From CAKZLS01 sp963771545 (GTDB taxonomy: Bacteria > Pseudomonadota > Alphaproteobacteria > Rhodospirillales > Defluviicoccaceae), in contig CAVYTX010000003.1 of NCBI GenBank assembly GCA_963771545.1, positions 806,001 to 870,000 on the forward strand: a stretch of DNA of 64,000 nucleotides, read 5' to 3'. A program made the translations under genes and the position numbers. Below, in pieces: positions 52,062-59,046 of this stretch; the first letter of the stretch is position 1; the number at the start of each line of letters is the position of its first letter. The notes under the pieces are model-generated. The model saw nothing but the letters and a program-made list of their open reading frames with translations, searched no databases and was not told the origin of the DNA.

Positions 52062-52445
52062 ATGAACCTTGAAAAGGTCATCTTCGGGTTTTTTATCGTC
52101 CTGGCCCTGACGTTGAATTTCAGCTTCGTTTACGGCGAGATCGGCGATCCCGCTCATCACCACGTCCTCGACTTTTTCTTCGTGGTCGTGGTCAACATCA
52201 TCGCCACCACGCTCAAGCTCGGCGACCGCTCGCAGATCGGCGCGCTGCTGCTTGCCACCAGCTTGGTCGCCGACCTGCAGTTGATCGCCGCGGCCATGGC
52301 CTGGACCTATACCGAGCATGTCGCCGGGACGGGTATGACGCCCGAAGTCATGAGTCTGATCGTCTCCCTGGCCGCGGGCGCGCTCCTTGCCAATATCGTT
52401 TCCGTGACCATCGTCGTCTCCGAAACGCTGATGCTCCGGCGTTAG
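52062..52445 (+). CDS. Small integral membrane protein (DUF6394-like), partner of the K+ channel gene
   Basis: A 127-residue protein with four likely helices (VIFGFFIVLALTLNFSFVYG, VLDFFFVVVVNIIATTLKLG, ALLLATSLVADLQLIAAAMA, IVSLAAGALLANIVSVTIVV). It looks like the DUF6394 family, which is found beside ion-channel/TrkA-N genes; the family name is from memory. The next gene starts 20 bases later, so the two form an operon. Possibly an auxiliary channel subunit. Confidence 0.72.
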   Translation: MNLEKVIFGFFIVLALTLNFSFVYGEIGDPAHHHVLDFFFVVVVNIIATTLKLGDRSQIGALLLATSLVADLQLIAAAMAWTYTEHVAGTGMTPEVMSLIVSLAAGALLANIVSVTIVVSETLMLRR

Positions 52446-52465
52446 AGCCGAACCGGAGGTCAATC

Positions 52466-54397
52466 ATGGCCGGGGCCGCGCGATCGCATCGGGTCACCTA
52501 CATCATCCTGCGTTTCATGCGCCGCCCGATCCTGGTGGTGGTGAGCGTTTACGCCATGTCCATGGCCGGCTGGGTGCTGATTCCCGGCGCCGATCCCGAG
52601 AATCCGACGGAGTCCCTGAGCTTCTTTCATGCCTTCTATTTTCTGACCTACACGGCGACCACCACGGGTTTCGGCGAGATCCCCGACGCATTTACCGAAC
52701 CGCAACGCATCTGGAGCATGGTGTCGCTCTATTCCGGTGTCGTCGCCTGGCTCTACGCGGTCGGGGCGATCATCCGGTTGATGCAGAACCCCCATTTCCG
52801 TCGCGAGATCGCCGAGGCGCGGTTCGCGAGGAATGTGGCCCGTCTCCGCCAGCCGTTCGTCATCCTCTGCGGGTTCGGCAACACCGGAAGCCTGCTCACC
52901 CGCGGTCTCAGCGACAACGGCATCACCGCCGTCATCCTGGACAACGACGAGGATCGGATCATCGCGCTGTACCTGCGCGATTACCGGGTGGCGATGTATG
53001 CGCTGCAGGCGGACGCCCGCGTTCCCGACCACCTGATCGAAGCCGGCCTGATGATGCCGAACTGCAAGGCGGTGGTGGCGCTCACCGCCGACGAGGATCT
53101 CAACGTCAAGATCTCGGTGACGGCGCGTCTCCTCAATCCCGGTGCGCGGGTGATCACCCAATCGACCCACGAGATCCATGACGAAACCCTGGCGACCCTC
53201 GGGGGCGACGTTCATATCATCGATCCGTTCCAGACCTATGCGCGCTATCTCGGCGGCACCATTCACAATCCACTGATCCACATGCTGAACGAATGGCTGA
53301 TCGGCGCGCCGGGCGCCAATCTGGCCATGTATCCGGACGTGCCGCGGGGGACGTGGATCGTCTGCGGGTTCGGGCGGATGGGCCGCTGCATCCAGGAATC
53401 GCTCGCGGCCCTCGCGATCCCCACCGTCGTGATCGACCCCGACATCGCCCCGGAAGAGGCGGAAGAGCGGGACGACATGATCGCCGAGCGGGCCTCCCAG
53501 CGGGCGTTGCTGGAGGCCGGAATCGGACACGCCGCCGGCATCGTCGTCGGCACCAACAGCGACGCCGACAATCTCAGCGTGGTGCTGAACGCCCGGGTGC
53601 TGAACCCGGATATCTTCGTGCTGGTGCGGCAGAACCGCCACCGCAACCAGATGCTGTTCAGTGCCGCCGAGGCCGATCTGATTATGCAGCCGAACCTGGT
53701 CGGCGCCCGGCGGATCCTGTTCCAGTTGATCGCGCCGCTGCTGAGGACGTTCTTCGGTCACGTCCGCGAACACCCGCTCGACGCCCGCGACCAGTTCCTC
53801 CGCAACGTGGTGGAGCAGTTGCGCGACAAGGTGGGCGGCACCACTCCCCGTCTGTGGACGGTCCGGATCGGCGACGACGACACGGCCGCGCTGACCCGGA
53901 TGCTTCACGGCGGAAGCATCGTTACCTTGGGCGAGATCCTTCGGGATCCCTCGGATCGCGAGCACGACCTGGCGTGCGTGCCCATGGTCCTCAAATCGGG
54001 CAACCGGGTGATCATCATGCCCGAGCTCTCGCACATCATCGGCGAAGGCGACGAAATCCTGCTGTGCGGGCGCAACGCGGCCTACAATCTTTTGGACAGC
54101 ACCCTCAACAACGAATACACGCTCCGCTACCTGATCACCGGCCATCGACGAGCCGCGCGGCCATGTCATGAAATGGGTGGCGCGCCGGTTTTTACCGCGG
54201 CAAACCACGCTGCAATCCTGAAAAGCAGCGTTGGCAGAACGCGTCGTCGGTATCGACGCCATGCCCTCACCCTCCCGCTACGCGGGCCCCTCCCTCTCCC
54301 GCGAGCGGGCGAGGTTGATTTCAAGCGAACCGGCCTAAAGTCTCCTCGCCCGCTCGCGGGAGAGGAAGGGGCCCGGTGCGAAGCACTGGGAAGGTGA
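52466..54397 (+). CDS. Potassium channel family protein with two RCK (TrkA-N) domains; C-terminus probably frameshifted
   Basis: A membrane channel fused to two regulator-of-K-conductance domains. After an N-terminal helix (PILVVVSVYAMSMAGWVLI), the pore region reads YTATTTGFGEIPDAF, a filter of the TTTGFG type instead of TVGYG. The RCK domains begin VILCGFGNTGSLLTRGL and WIVCGFGRMGRCIQESL, each with a GxGxxG nucleotide site. At 54142-54143 (GGCCATC) one C seems extra: without it the frame gives IDEPRGHVMKWVARRF and a stop at 54219-54221. As read, the last about 85 residues are off-frame and run through a palindromic repeat. Ion selectivity and ligand are unproven. Confidence 0.82.
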   Translation: MAGAARSHRVTYIILRFMRRPILVVVSVYAMSMAGWVLIPGADPENPTESLSFFHAFYFLTYTATTTGFGEIPDAFTEPQRIWSMVSLYSGVVAWLYAVGAIIRLMQNPHFRREIAEARFARNVARLRQPFVILCGFGNTGSLLTRGLSDNGITAVILDNDEDRIIALYLRDYRVAMYALQADARVPDHLIEAGLMMPNCKAVVALTADEDLNVKISVTARLLNPGARVITQSTHEIHDETLATLGGDVHIIDPFQTYARYLGGTIHNPLIHMLNEWLIGAPGANLAMYPDVPRGTWIVCGFGRMGRCIQESLAALAIPTVVIDPDIAPEEAEERDDMIAERASQRALLEAGIGHAAGIVVGTNSDADNLSVVLNARVLNPDIFVLVRQNRHRNQMLFSAAEADLIMQPNLVGARRILFQLIAPLLRTFFGHVREHPLDARDQFLRNVVEQLRDKVGGTTPRLWTVRIGDDDTAALTRMLHGGSIVTLGEILRDPSDREHDLACVPMVLKSGNRVIIMPELSHIIGEGDEILLCGRNAAYNLLDSTLNNEYTLRYLITGHRRAARPCHEMGGAPVFTAANHAAILKSSVGRTRRRYRRHALTLPLRGPLPLPRAGEVDFKRTGLKSPRPLAGEEGARCEALGR

Positions 54398-54400
54398 GGG
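54262..54400. repeat. REP-like inverted repeat of the CTCTCCCGCGAGCGGG type
   Basis: A left arm at about 54262-54313 and a right arm at about 54343-54400 are inverted copies (CTCTCCCGCGAGCGGG against CCGCTCGCGGGAGAGG), with a 30-base spacer. Repeats of this type are common between genes in many proteobacteria. Here it falls within the annotated 3' end of the channel gene, whose stop lies in the right arm. Confidence 0.75.
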
Positions 54401-54482
54401 CGACGCGGAGCGGCGGGGTGAGGTTCGAAAAATCCTTTGATCATCCCCGACATTCGGCGGCAAAATGGGACGCGGGGGGCCC

Positions 54483-56052
54483 ATGAGCGATATCTTCATC
54501 AGCTACGCCAGCCAGGACCGTGCGATAGCGCAAAGGCTTGCGACCGCTCTGGCCGGCGAGGGCTGGTCGGTGTGGTGGGATCGCACCATCATGCCCGGCA
54601 AGAGCTTCGCCCGGATGATCGAGGAGGCGCTCAACGACGCCAAGTGCGTGGTCGTTCTGTGGTCCACGGTTTCGCGGGACAGCGACTGGGTGCAGAACGA
54701 GGCCCGGCACGGTCACGAACGGCGCGCGCTCATTCCGGCTCTGATCGAGGACGTGAAACCGCCGTTCGAGTTTCAGCACATTCACGCTGCGCCGCTGATC
54801 GGCTGGGATGGCGACGCGGCGCATTCCGGCTACCGCCAGCTCGTCGCCGCCATCTCCGGTCTCGCCGGCGCGCCGCCGGAGGAGGAGGAAGCGAAACGAA
54901 AGGCTCAGGAGCGCGAGGCGAAGCGCGCGGCCGAGGAAGAGTCCAGGAAAAAGGCGGAAGCAGAAGCCGCGCGAAAGAAGGAACAGGAGGAGCGGCAAAA
55001 AGCCGAAGCGGAGGCGAAGCGCGCGGCCGAGAAAGAGGCGGTGCGTCGGGAAGCCGAAAAGCAGGCCCAACAGAGGGCCGAAGCCAAGCGCAAGCCGTCG
55101 AAGGCACCGTGGCTAGCCGCCGGAGCTTTGGTCGTGCTCTTGGCCATTGGGCTGGCCGTTGGTCAGCCTTGGCGGTCCTCAAGCGGGGTGCTGCAGACCG
55201 CTGAACGGAGCGATACCAAACCGGAGACCAAGCCGGACGTTGCAACCGGAGCGAAGCGCCTCCAGCCCGGCGAGACCTTCCGGGACTGCGACGCATGCCC
55301 GGAGATGGTTGTGATTGCGGCGGGCTCGTTCTCGATGGGCTCGCCGGATACGGACGCGGACGCGGACGCCAACACCGACGAAAAGCCCCAGCATCGGGTA
55401 GACCATTGCCCAGCCGTTCGCGGTGGGCGTGTACGAGGTGACACGAGGGGAGTATGCCGTGTTCGTGGAATCGACGAACCATGACTTAGGCGGAGGTTGC
55501 TATGCGTGGACCGGAAGCGACTGGAAAATGGACAACTCGAAGAGCTGGCGGGATCCTGGTTTCACTCAAACGGATGCCGATCCGGTGGCGTGTGTGAATT
55601 GGGAGGATGCGAAGGCCTATGCCGACTGGCTGAGCAAAAAGACGGGCAAGGACTACCGGCTGCCAACGGAGGCGGAATGGGAGTATGCGGCGCGCGCGGG
55701 GACCAAGACGCGTTATTCCCTGGGCGATACGATTGCCGAGAAGGATGCAAACTTTAACCGGAATGTGGGCAAGACGACCCGGGTGGGATCGTATCCGGCC
55801 AACCCGTGGGGCCTTCATGATGTCCACGGCAACCTATGGGAGTGGGTGGCGGACTGTTACGACGGGGACGCTTACAAGACCCACAAGAATTACCCGGCGA
55901 TGGTCGGAAGTTGGCAAGATTCGTGCGACCGCGTGCTGCGCGGCGGTTCCTGGGTCAACGATCCGAGGAACCTCCGGTCAGCCAATCGCAGCAGGGACTA
56001 TCCCGACAACCGGGACAACAACGTCGGGTTCCGCGTTGCCCGGACCCTTTAG
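54483..56052 (+). CDS. DGR target protein: TIR - coiled coil - membrane helix - FGE-sulfatase/C-lectin domain (one-base frameshift inside)
   Basis: From the ATG at 54483: residues 1-130 are a TIR domain (SDIFISYASQDR, WSVWWDR, CVVVLWSTVSRDSDWVQNE). The glutamate at residue 73 (W-V-x-x-E) matches the catalytic position of NAD-cleaving TIRs. Residues about 135-220 are a charged coiled coil of lysine, glutamate, arginine and alanine; then one helix (WLAAGALVVLLAIGLAVG). The FGE-sulfatase (SUMF1) domain begins MVVIAAGSFSMGSP. The frame changes near 55402: the coding strand reads GTAGACCATT, and with one C removed it continues HRVDIAQPFAVGVYEVTRG to RLPTEAEWEYAARAG and WGLHDVHGNLWEW. It ends with the variable repeat. 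As given, frame 1 stops at 55484. Avd and RT follow. Confidence 0.85.
55924..56042 (+). repeat. Variable repeat (VR) of the diversity-generating retroelement
   Basis: 119 bases at the 3' end of the target gene aligned without gaps to TR at 57600-57718. 11 positions differ: 55927, 55954, 55955, 55960, 55991, 55996, 55999, 56013, 56014, 56023 and 56024. All 11 are adenine in TR (8 A to G, 3 A to T). VR encodes LRGGSWVNDPRNLRS to GFRVAR. The invariant 3' part GGGTTCCGCGTTGCCCG would be the initiation-of-homing region. Confidence 0.95.
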
Positions 56053-56085
56053 TTAGGACTTGAATATTTACCTCTTTACCGCTTG

Positions 56086-56108
56086 GGTCCAGGGCGAAGC
56101 CCTGGTCC
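56086..56108 (+). promoter_or_regulatory. Hairpin/cruciform downstream of VR
   Basis: GGTCCAGGGC (56086-56095), loop GAA, GCCCTGGTCC (56099-56108); 7-bp perfect inner stem, one T-T mismatch, then 2 more pairs. A DNA hairpin just after VR is a known feature of several DGRs and supports target recognition. It lies 44 bases past the end of VR and 25 bases before avd. Confidence 0.65.
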
Positions 56109-56132
56109 AATTTTCTGGAGGCGCATTTTCTT

Positions 56133-56498
56133 TTGCCCGACGGCAGCAAACACACCGGTGTCGCGTTGGAGAAGGCCTATCAGTTCACGCTGTGGCTGAT
56201 TCCCACGGTGGAGAAATTCCCCCGGAAGCAGAAATTTCTGCTCGGGGACCGGATCGAAACGGCGGCGCTTGACATTTTAGAGGGAATCGTCGACGCCACC
56301 TACACCCGCAACCGCAAGCCCATCCTTCGTAAGGTCAATCTACGACTGGAGAAATTGCGGCTGTTGTCTCGGCTGTGCGTCGACCTCAAACTCATCGATG
56401 CGCGCCGCTACGAATACGCCGTGCGCAATTTGGATGAACTGGGGCGCCTGGTCGGCGGGTGGATGAAGAGGAGCGATGGCGAGGAAGACGCACGATAG
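56133..56498 (+). CDS. avd: DGR accessory protein Avd (four-helix bundle)
   Basis: A 121-residue helical protein of the Avd/S23-like fold, which forms a ring that binds DGR RT and template RNA. ALEKAYQFTLWLIPTVEKFP, KFLLGDRIETAALDILEGIV, RLEKLRLLSRLCVDLKLIDA are the expected helices. The start is a TTG at 56133 with GGAGG 10 bases further upstream. It overlaps the RT gene by 23 bases. It lies between VR and RT. Confidence 0.92.
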   Translation: MPDGSKHTGVALEKAYQFTLWLIPTVEKFPRKQKFLLGDRIETAALDILEGIVDATYTRNRKPILRKVNLRLEKLRLLSRLCVDLKLIDARRYEYAVRNLDELGRLVGGWMKRSDGEEDAR

Positions 56499-57729
56499 GC
56501 TGTTCGACCATATCGCTAATTTCCAGGCGTTGCGGGCCGCCGCGCGCAAGGCCATCAAGGGCAAGCGCAACAAACCGGCGCCGGCGGCGTTCATGGCAAA
56601 TCAGGAGAAAGAGCTCCTGCGTCTGGAGCGCGAACTCCGGGACGGAAGCTACAGACCCGGCGGCTATGTGACGATCTTCATCAAAGACCCGAAATCGCGA
56701 ATGGTCTCGGCCGCGCCGTTCCGCGACCGCGTGGTTCACCACGCGCTCCGCGCCGTCATCGAGCCGATCTTCGAACGCGGGTTCATCTTCGACAGCTATG
56801 CCAATCGTACCGGCAAGGGCACGCATCGCGCCGTGGCGCGGTATGAAAAGTTTCGCAACCGGTCCAGCCACGTGCTTCGCTGCGACATCCACAGATACTT
56901 TCCCTCCATTGACCATGAAATCCTCAAGCGGGACGTTCGCCGCCGCGTCGCGTGCGGGCGGACCCTTGGGCTCATCGATACAATCATCGACGCCTCCAAC
57001 CCCCAAGAGCCTGTCCACATTCACTACCCTGGCGACGACCTGTTGACGCCTTTCGAGAGAAAAAGGGGGCTTCCGATCGGCAACCTTACCAGCCAGTTTT
57101 TCGCCAACCTCTATCTCGACGGTCTGGATCACTTCGTAAAGGAGAAGCTGAAAGCCAAGGGATATGTCCGTTACGTCGACGATTTCGCTCTGTTTCACGA
57201 CGACCCGGCGACGCTGGAAAACTGGCGGCAGCGCATCGGCGTTTTCCTTCACGGCCGCAGGCTTTCGCTGCATGCAAAAAAGACGCGCATTCAGCCAACA
57301 TCCGAGACGACGCCTTTTCTCGGCTACGTGTTGTCTCCGGGTTGTCGCATGCTTCCCGAGGACAATGTGAGGCGGTTCCGCAATCGTCTTCGCGGGTTGC
57401 GAGATCGATTGCGAGCGGGCACGGCGACGACCGAGGAGATCCAGCAAAAAATCGGAGCGTGGATCGCCCATGCGCGGCACGCGAATACCTGGCATCTCAT
57501 AAACGCGATTTTCCAGGGTAAATCATTGCACCCTGCCCTGGAACCGAACTTCCGTGATGGCCCGAGTGGCCCCAAGCGGGAGCCTGGCCGGTCCCGTATT
57601 GCAACCGCGTGCTGCGCGGCGGTTCCTGGAACAACAATCCGAGGAACCTCCGGTCAGCCAATCGCAACAGGAACAATCCCGACAACCGAAACAACAACAA
57701 CGGGTTCCGCGTTGCCCGCACGCCCTTAA
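56476..57729 (+). CDS. DGR reverse transcriptase
   Basis: A 417-residue frame; the RT domain covers about residues 40-300. Motif 3 (LRCDIHRYFPSIDHEIL), the DGR-typical motif 4 GLPIGNLTSQFFANLYL, and the catalytic YVDD (residues 233-236 in RYVDDFALF) are present. FLGYVLSPGCRML is the late RT motif. Such RTs copy TR RNA with errors at adenines. The start is the ATG at 56476 inside avd. Codons from about 375 on are made of TR read in another frame, so the functional protein part probably ends near HANTWHLINAIF and the rest is dictated by TR. Confidence 0.95.
   Translation: MARKTHDRLFDHIANFQALRAAARKAIKGKRNKPAPAAFMANQEKELLRLERELRDGSYRPGGYVTIFIKDPKSRMVSAAPFRDRVVHHALRAVIEPIFERGFIFDSYANRTGKGTHRAVARYEKFRNRSSHVLRCDIHRYFPSIDHEILKRDVRRRVACGRTLGLIDTIIDASNPQEPVHIHYPGDDLLTPFERKRGLPIGNLTSQFFANLYLDGLDHFVKEKLKAKGYVRYVDDFALFHDDPATLENWRQRIGVFLHGRRLSLHAKKTRIQPTSETTPFLGYVLSPGCRMLPEDNVRRFRNRLRGLRDRLRAGTATTEEIQQKIGAWIAHARHANTWHLINAIFQGKSLHPALEPNFRDGPSGPKREPGRSRIATACCAAVPGTTIRGTSGQPIATGTIPTTETTTTGSALPARP
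57600..57718 (+). repeat. Template repeat (TR) of the diversity-generating retroelement
   Basis: 119 bases that match VR except at 11 adenines. It contains 33 adenines, mostly in AAC/AAT codons in the VR frame (GGSWNNNPRN, RNRNNPDNRNNNNGFR). AAC codons allow wide amino-acid change without making stop codons. It overlaps the 3' end of the RT frame. The last differences at 57719 and 57722 (C/G) mark where TR and VR stop matching. Confidence 0.95.
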
Positions 57730-57808
57730 CAGCCAGAGCCGGTGCGTTCAAGGACGGGCCGGGCGCGCACCAAAGGGTGTCCAGGACCGGCCATGATGAT
57801 AACCAGGT

Positions 57809-57850
57809 CCGGCGTCCGTCTTGACTGCCTTCGGTGGTGACGGACGCCGG
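57809..57850 (+). terminator. Strong hairpin after TR, probable end of the DGR transcript
   Basis: CCGGCGTCCGTC (57809-57820) and GACGGACGCCGG (57839-57850) form a perfect 12-bp stem; the 18-base loop can pair further (CTGCC/GGTGG-like). No T tract follows, so it is not a classical terminator. It could end or fold the avd-RT-TR RNA. 90 bases separate it from TR. Confidence 0.5.
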
Positions 57851-57920
57851 AATCGCATTACACTTAAGGAAGAGCTCTTTCTTGGCCCCATATGCAATAG
57901 GAATGAGGATTAAACGCATA

Positions 57921-58631
57921 ATGACCGATGAACTGTTTCGCGAGGACGGGTATCTGAAGAGTTGCGAGGCAACGGTGACCGCCGTTAGCGACGATGGGGG
58001 CGTCGTCCTCGACCGCACCGTATTCTACGCCATTGGCGGGGGGCAGCCCGGGGATAGCGGCGTGTTGCGGACCGGCGATGGCCGGGAGGTGCGAATTGTC
58101 GATAGCGTCAAGGACCGGGAGAGCGGGGCGCATCTGCATGTGCCAGCCGACGGCGCTGCGGCTTTGAACCCGGGCGACCGAGTGACCGCCGAGATCGACT
58201 GGGAGCGGCGCCACCGGCTGATGCGCATGCACACTTGTCTACACTTGCTGTGCTCGCTGGTGCCCGGCGCGGTGACCGGCGGGTCGGTGGGCGACGGCAA
58301 GGGGCGGCTCGACTTCGACGCGCCGGAGGCGCTGGACAAGGAAAAACTCTCCGCCGATCTCAACCGGTTGATCGCGGAGGACCGGGCGGTGCGGTTTTCG
58401 TGGATCGGCGGCGACGAACTGGCGGCAAGGCCCGATCTGGTGCGGACCATGTCGGTGAAGCCGCCGAGCGGGCAGGGCCGGGTGCGGATCATCGAGGTCG
58501 ACGGCGCCGACCTGCAGCCCTGCGGCGGCACCCATGTGCGCTCGACGGGCGAGATCGGCGGTGTGCGCGTGGGCAAGATCGAGAAAAAGGGCCGCCTCAA
58601 CCGCCGGGTTAATTTGGTGCTGGATGAGTAG
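57921..58631 (+). CDS. alaX: Alanyl-tRNA editing protein AlaX
   Basis: A free-standing editing domain that deacylates Ser/Gly-tRNA(Ala). 236 residues from the ATG at 57921 (MTDELFREDGYLKSCEATVT). The zinc-binding motif HxxxH appears in RMHTCLHLLC and the second in CGGTHVRSTGEIG; FYAIGGGQPGDSG is the N-terminal signature. An ATG at 57903 is less likely. It lies after the DGR and is probably unrelated to it. Confidence 0.93.
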   Translation: MTDELFREDGYLKSCEATVTAVSDDGGVVLDRTVFYAIGGGQPGDSGVLRTGDGREVRIVDSVKDRESGAHLHVPADGAAALNPGDRVTAEIDWERRHRLMRMHTCLHLLCSLVPGAVTGGSVGDGKGRLDFDAPEALDKEKLSADLNRLIAEDRAVRFSWIGGDELAARPDLVRTMSVKPPSGQGRVRIIEVDGADLQPCGGTHVRSTGEIGGVRVGKIEKKGRLNRRVNLVLDE

Positions 58632-58721
58632 CCGGGATGCGAGCCTGGAAGGAGCGAAGCGCATTCCGGGGATCGAGGGTCCCGTATTGCGCGGTGCACC
58701 ATACCGGCTACGAGACTGGAA

Positions 58722-58752
58722 TCGTCATTGCGAACGGAGTGAAGCAATCCAG
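58722..58752. repeat. Short dispersed repeat, CATTGCGAACGGAGTGAAGCAATCC type
   Basis: Matches a short palindromic repeat of the CATTGCGAGCGAAGCGAAGCAATC kind that is common between genes in many bacteria. It lies just before the structured element R2. Only one copy was found in the window. Confidence 0.55.
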
Positions 58753-58759
58753 ACAACTG

Positions 58760-59023
58760 ATACCAACGGTCACTAATAATGACCCATTGTGACGACCTAT
58801 CGAGGTTTCCGGCAAGGAGCGTGGCGCGCCGTGATGCGGGAGCATCACAAGCGCCGCGCGACGCCGTCCGGAAACCTCGATAGGCCGCCCGCAGGGTCGT
58901 GTTTCGCGCATCCTCGGGGCGTCGGGGCCGCTTGACGATGGGTCCCCATCGCCGGCGCGGCCCCTCCTGCCGAGGATGCGGGAAACACGATCACAATGAG
59001 TCATTATTAGTGACCGTTGGTAT
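58760..59023 (-). repeat. Structured inverted-repeat element R2
   Basis: A 264-base element with 33-bp inverted repeats (58760-58792 and 58991-59023, one mismatch; outer end ATACCAACGGTCAC). Inside are a 17-bp perfect arm (58796-58812 with 58868-58884) tipped by GTGATGC-GGGA-GCATCAC, and a 21-bp arm with one mismatch (58897-58917 with 58970-58990) tipped by CGATGGG-TC-CCCATCG. It is homologous to R1 at 23137-23406 when inverted. Stem sequences differ but pairing is kept. The TA at each outer end fits a TA target duplication. Confidence 0.87.
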
Positions 59024-59046
59024 GAGTTGATAACAGGAGGAATCGA

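Noticed and set aside
55398..55425. Programmed frameshifting in the DGR target
   Set aside because: No slippery run or stimulatory structure was seen, and three other genes show the same kind of one-base lesion, so a sequence error or simple mutation is more likely.
57609..57824. Short frame reading LRGGSWNNNPRN through TR
   Set aside because: It is TR in the VR frame, not a separate gene; explained by the DGR.
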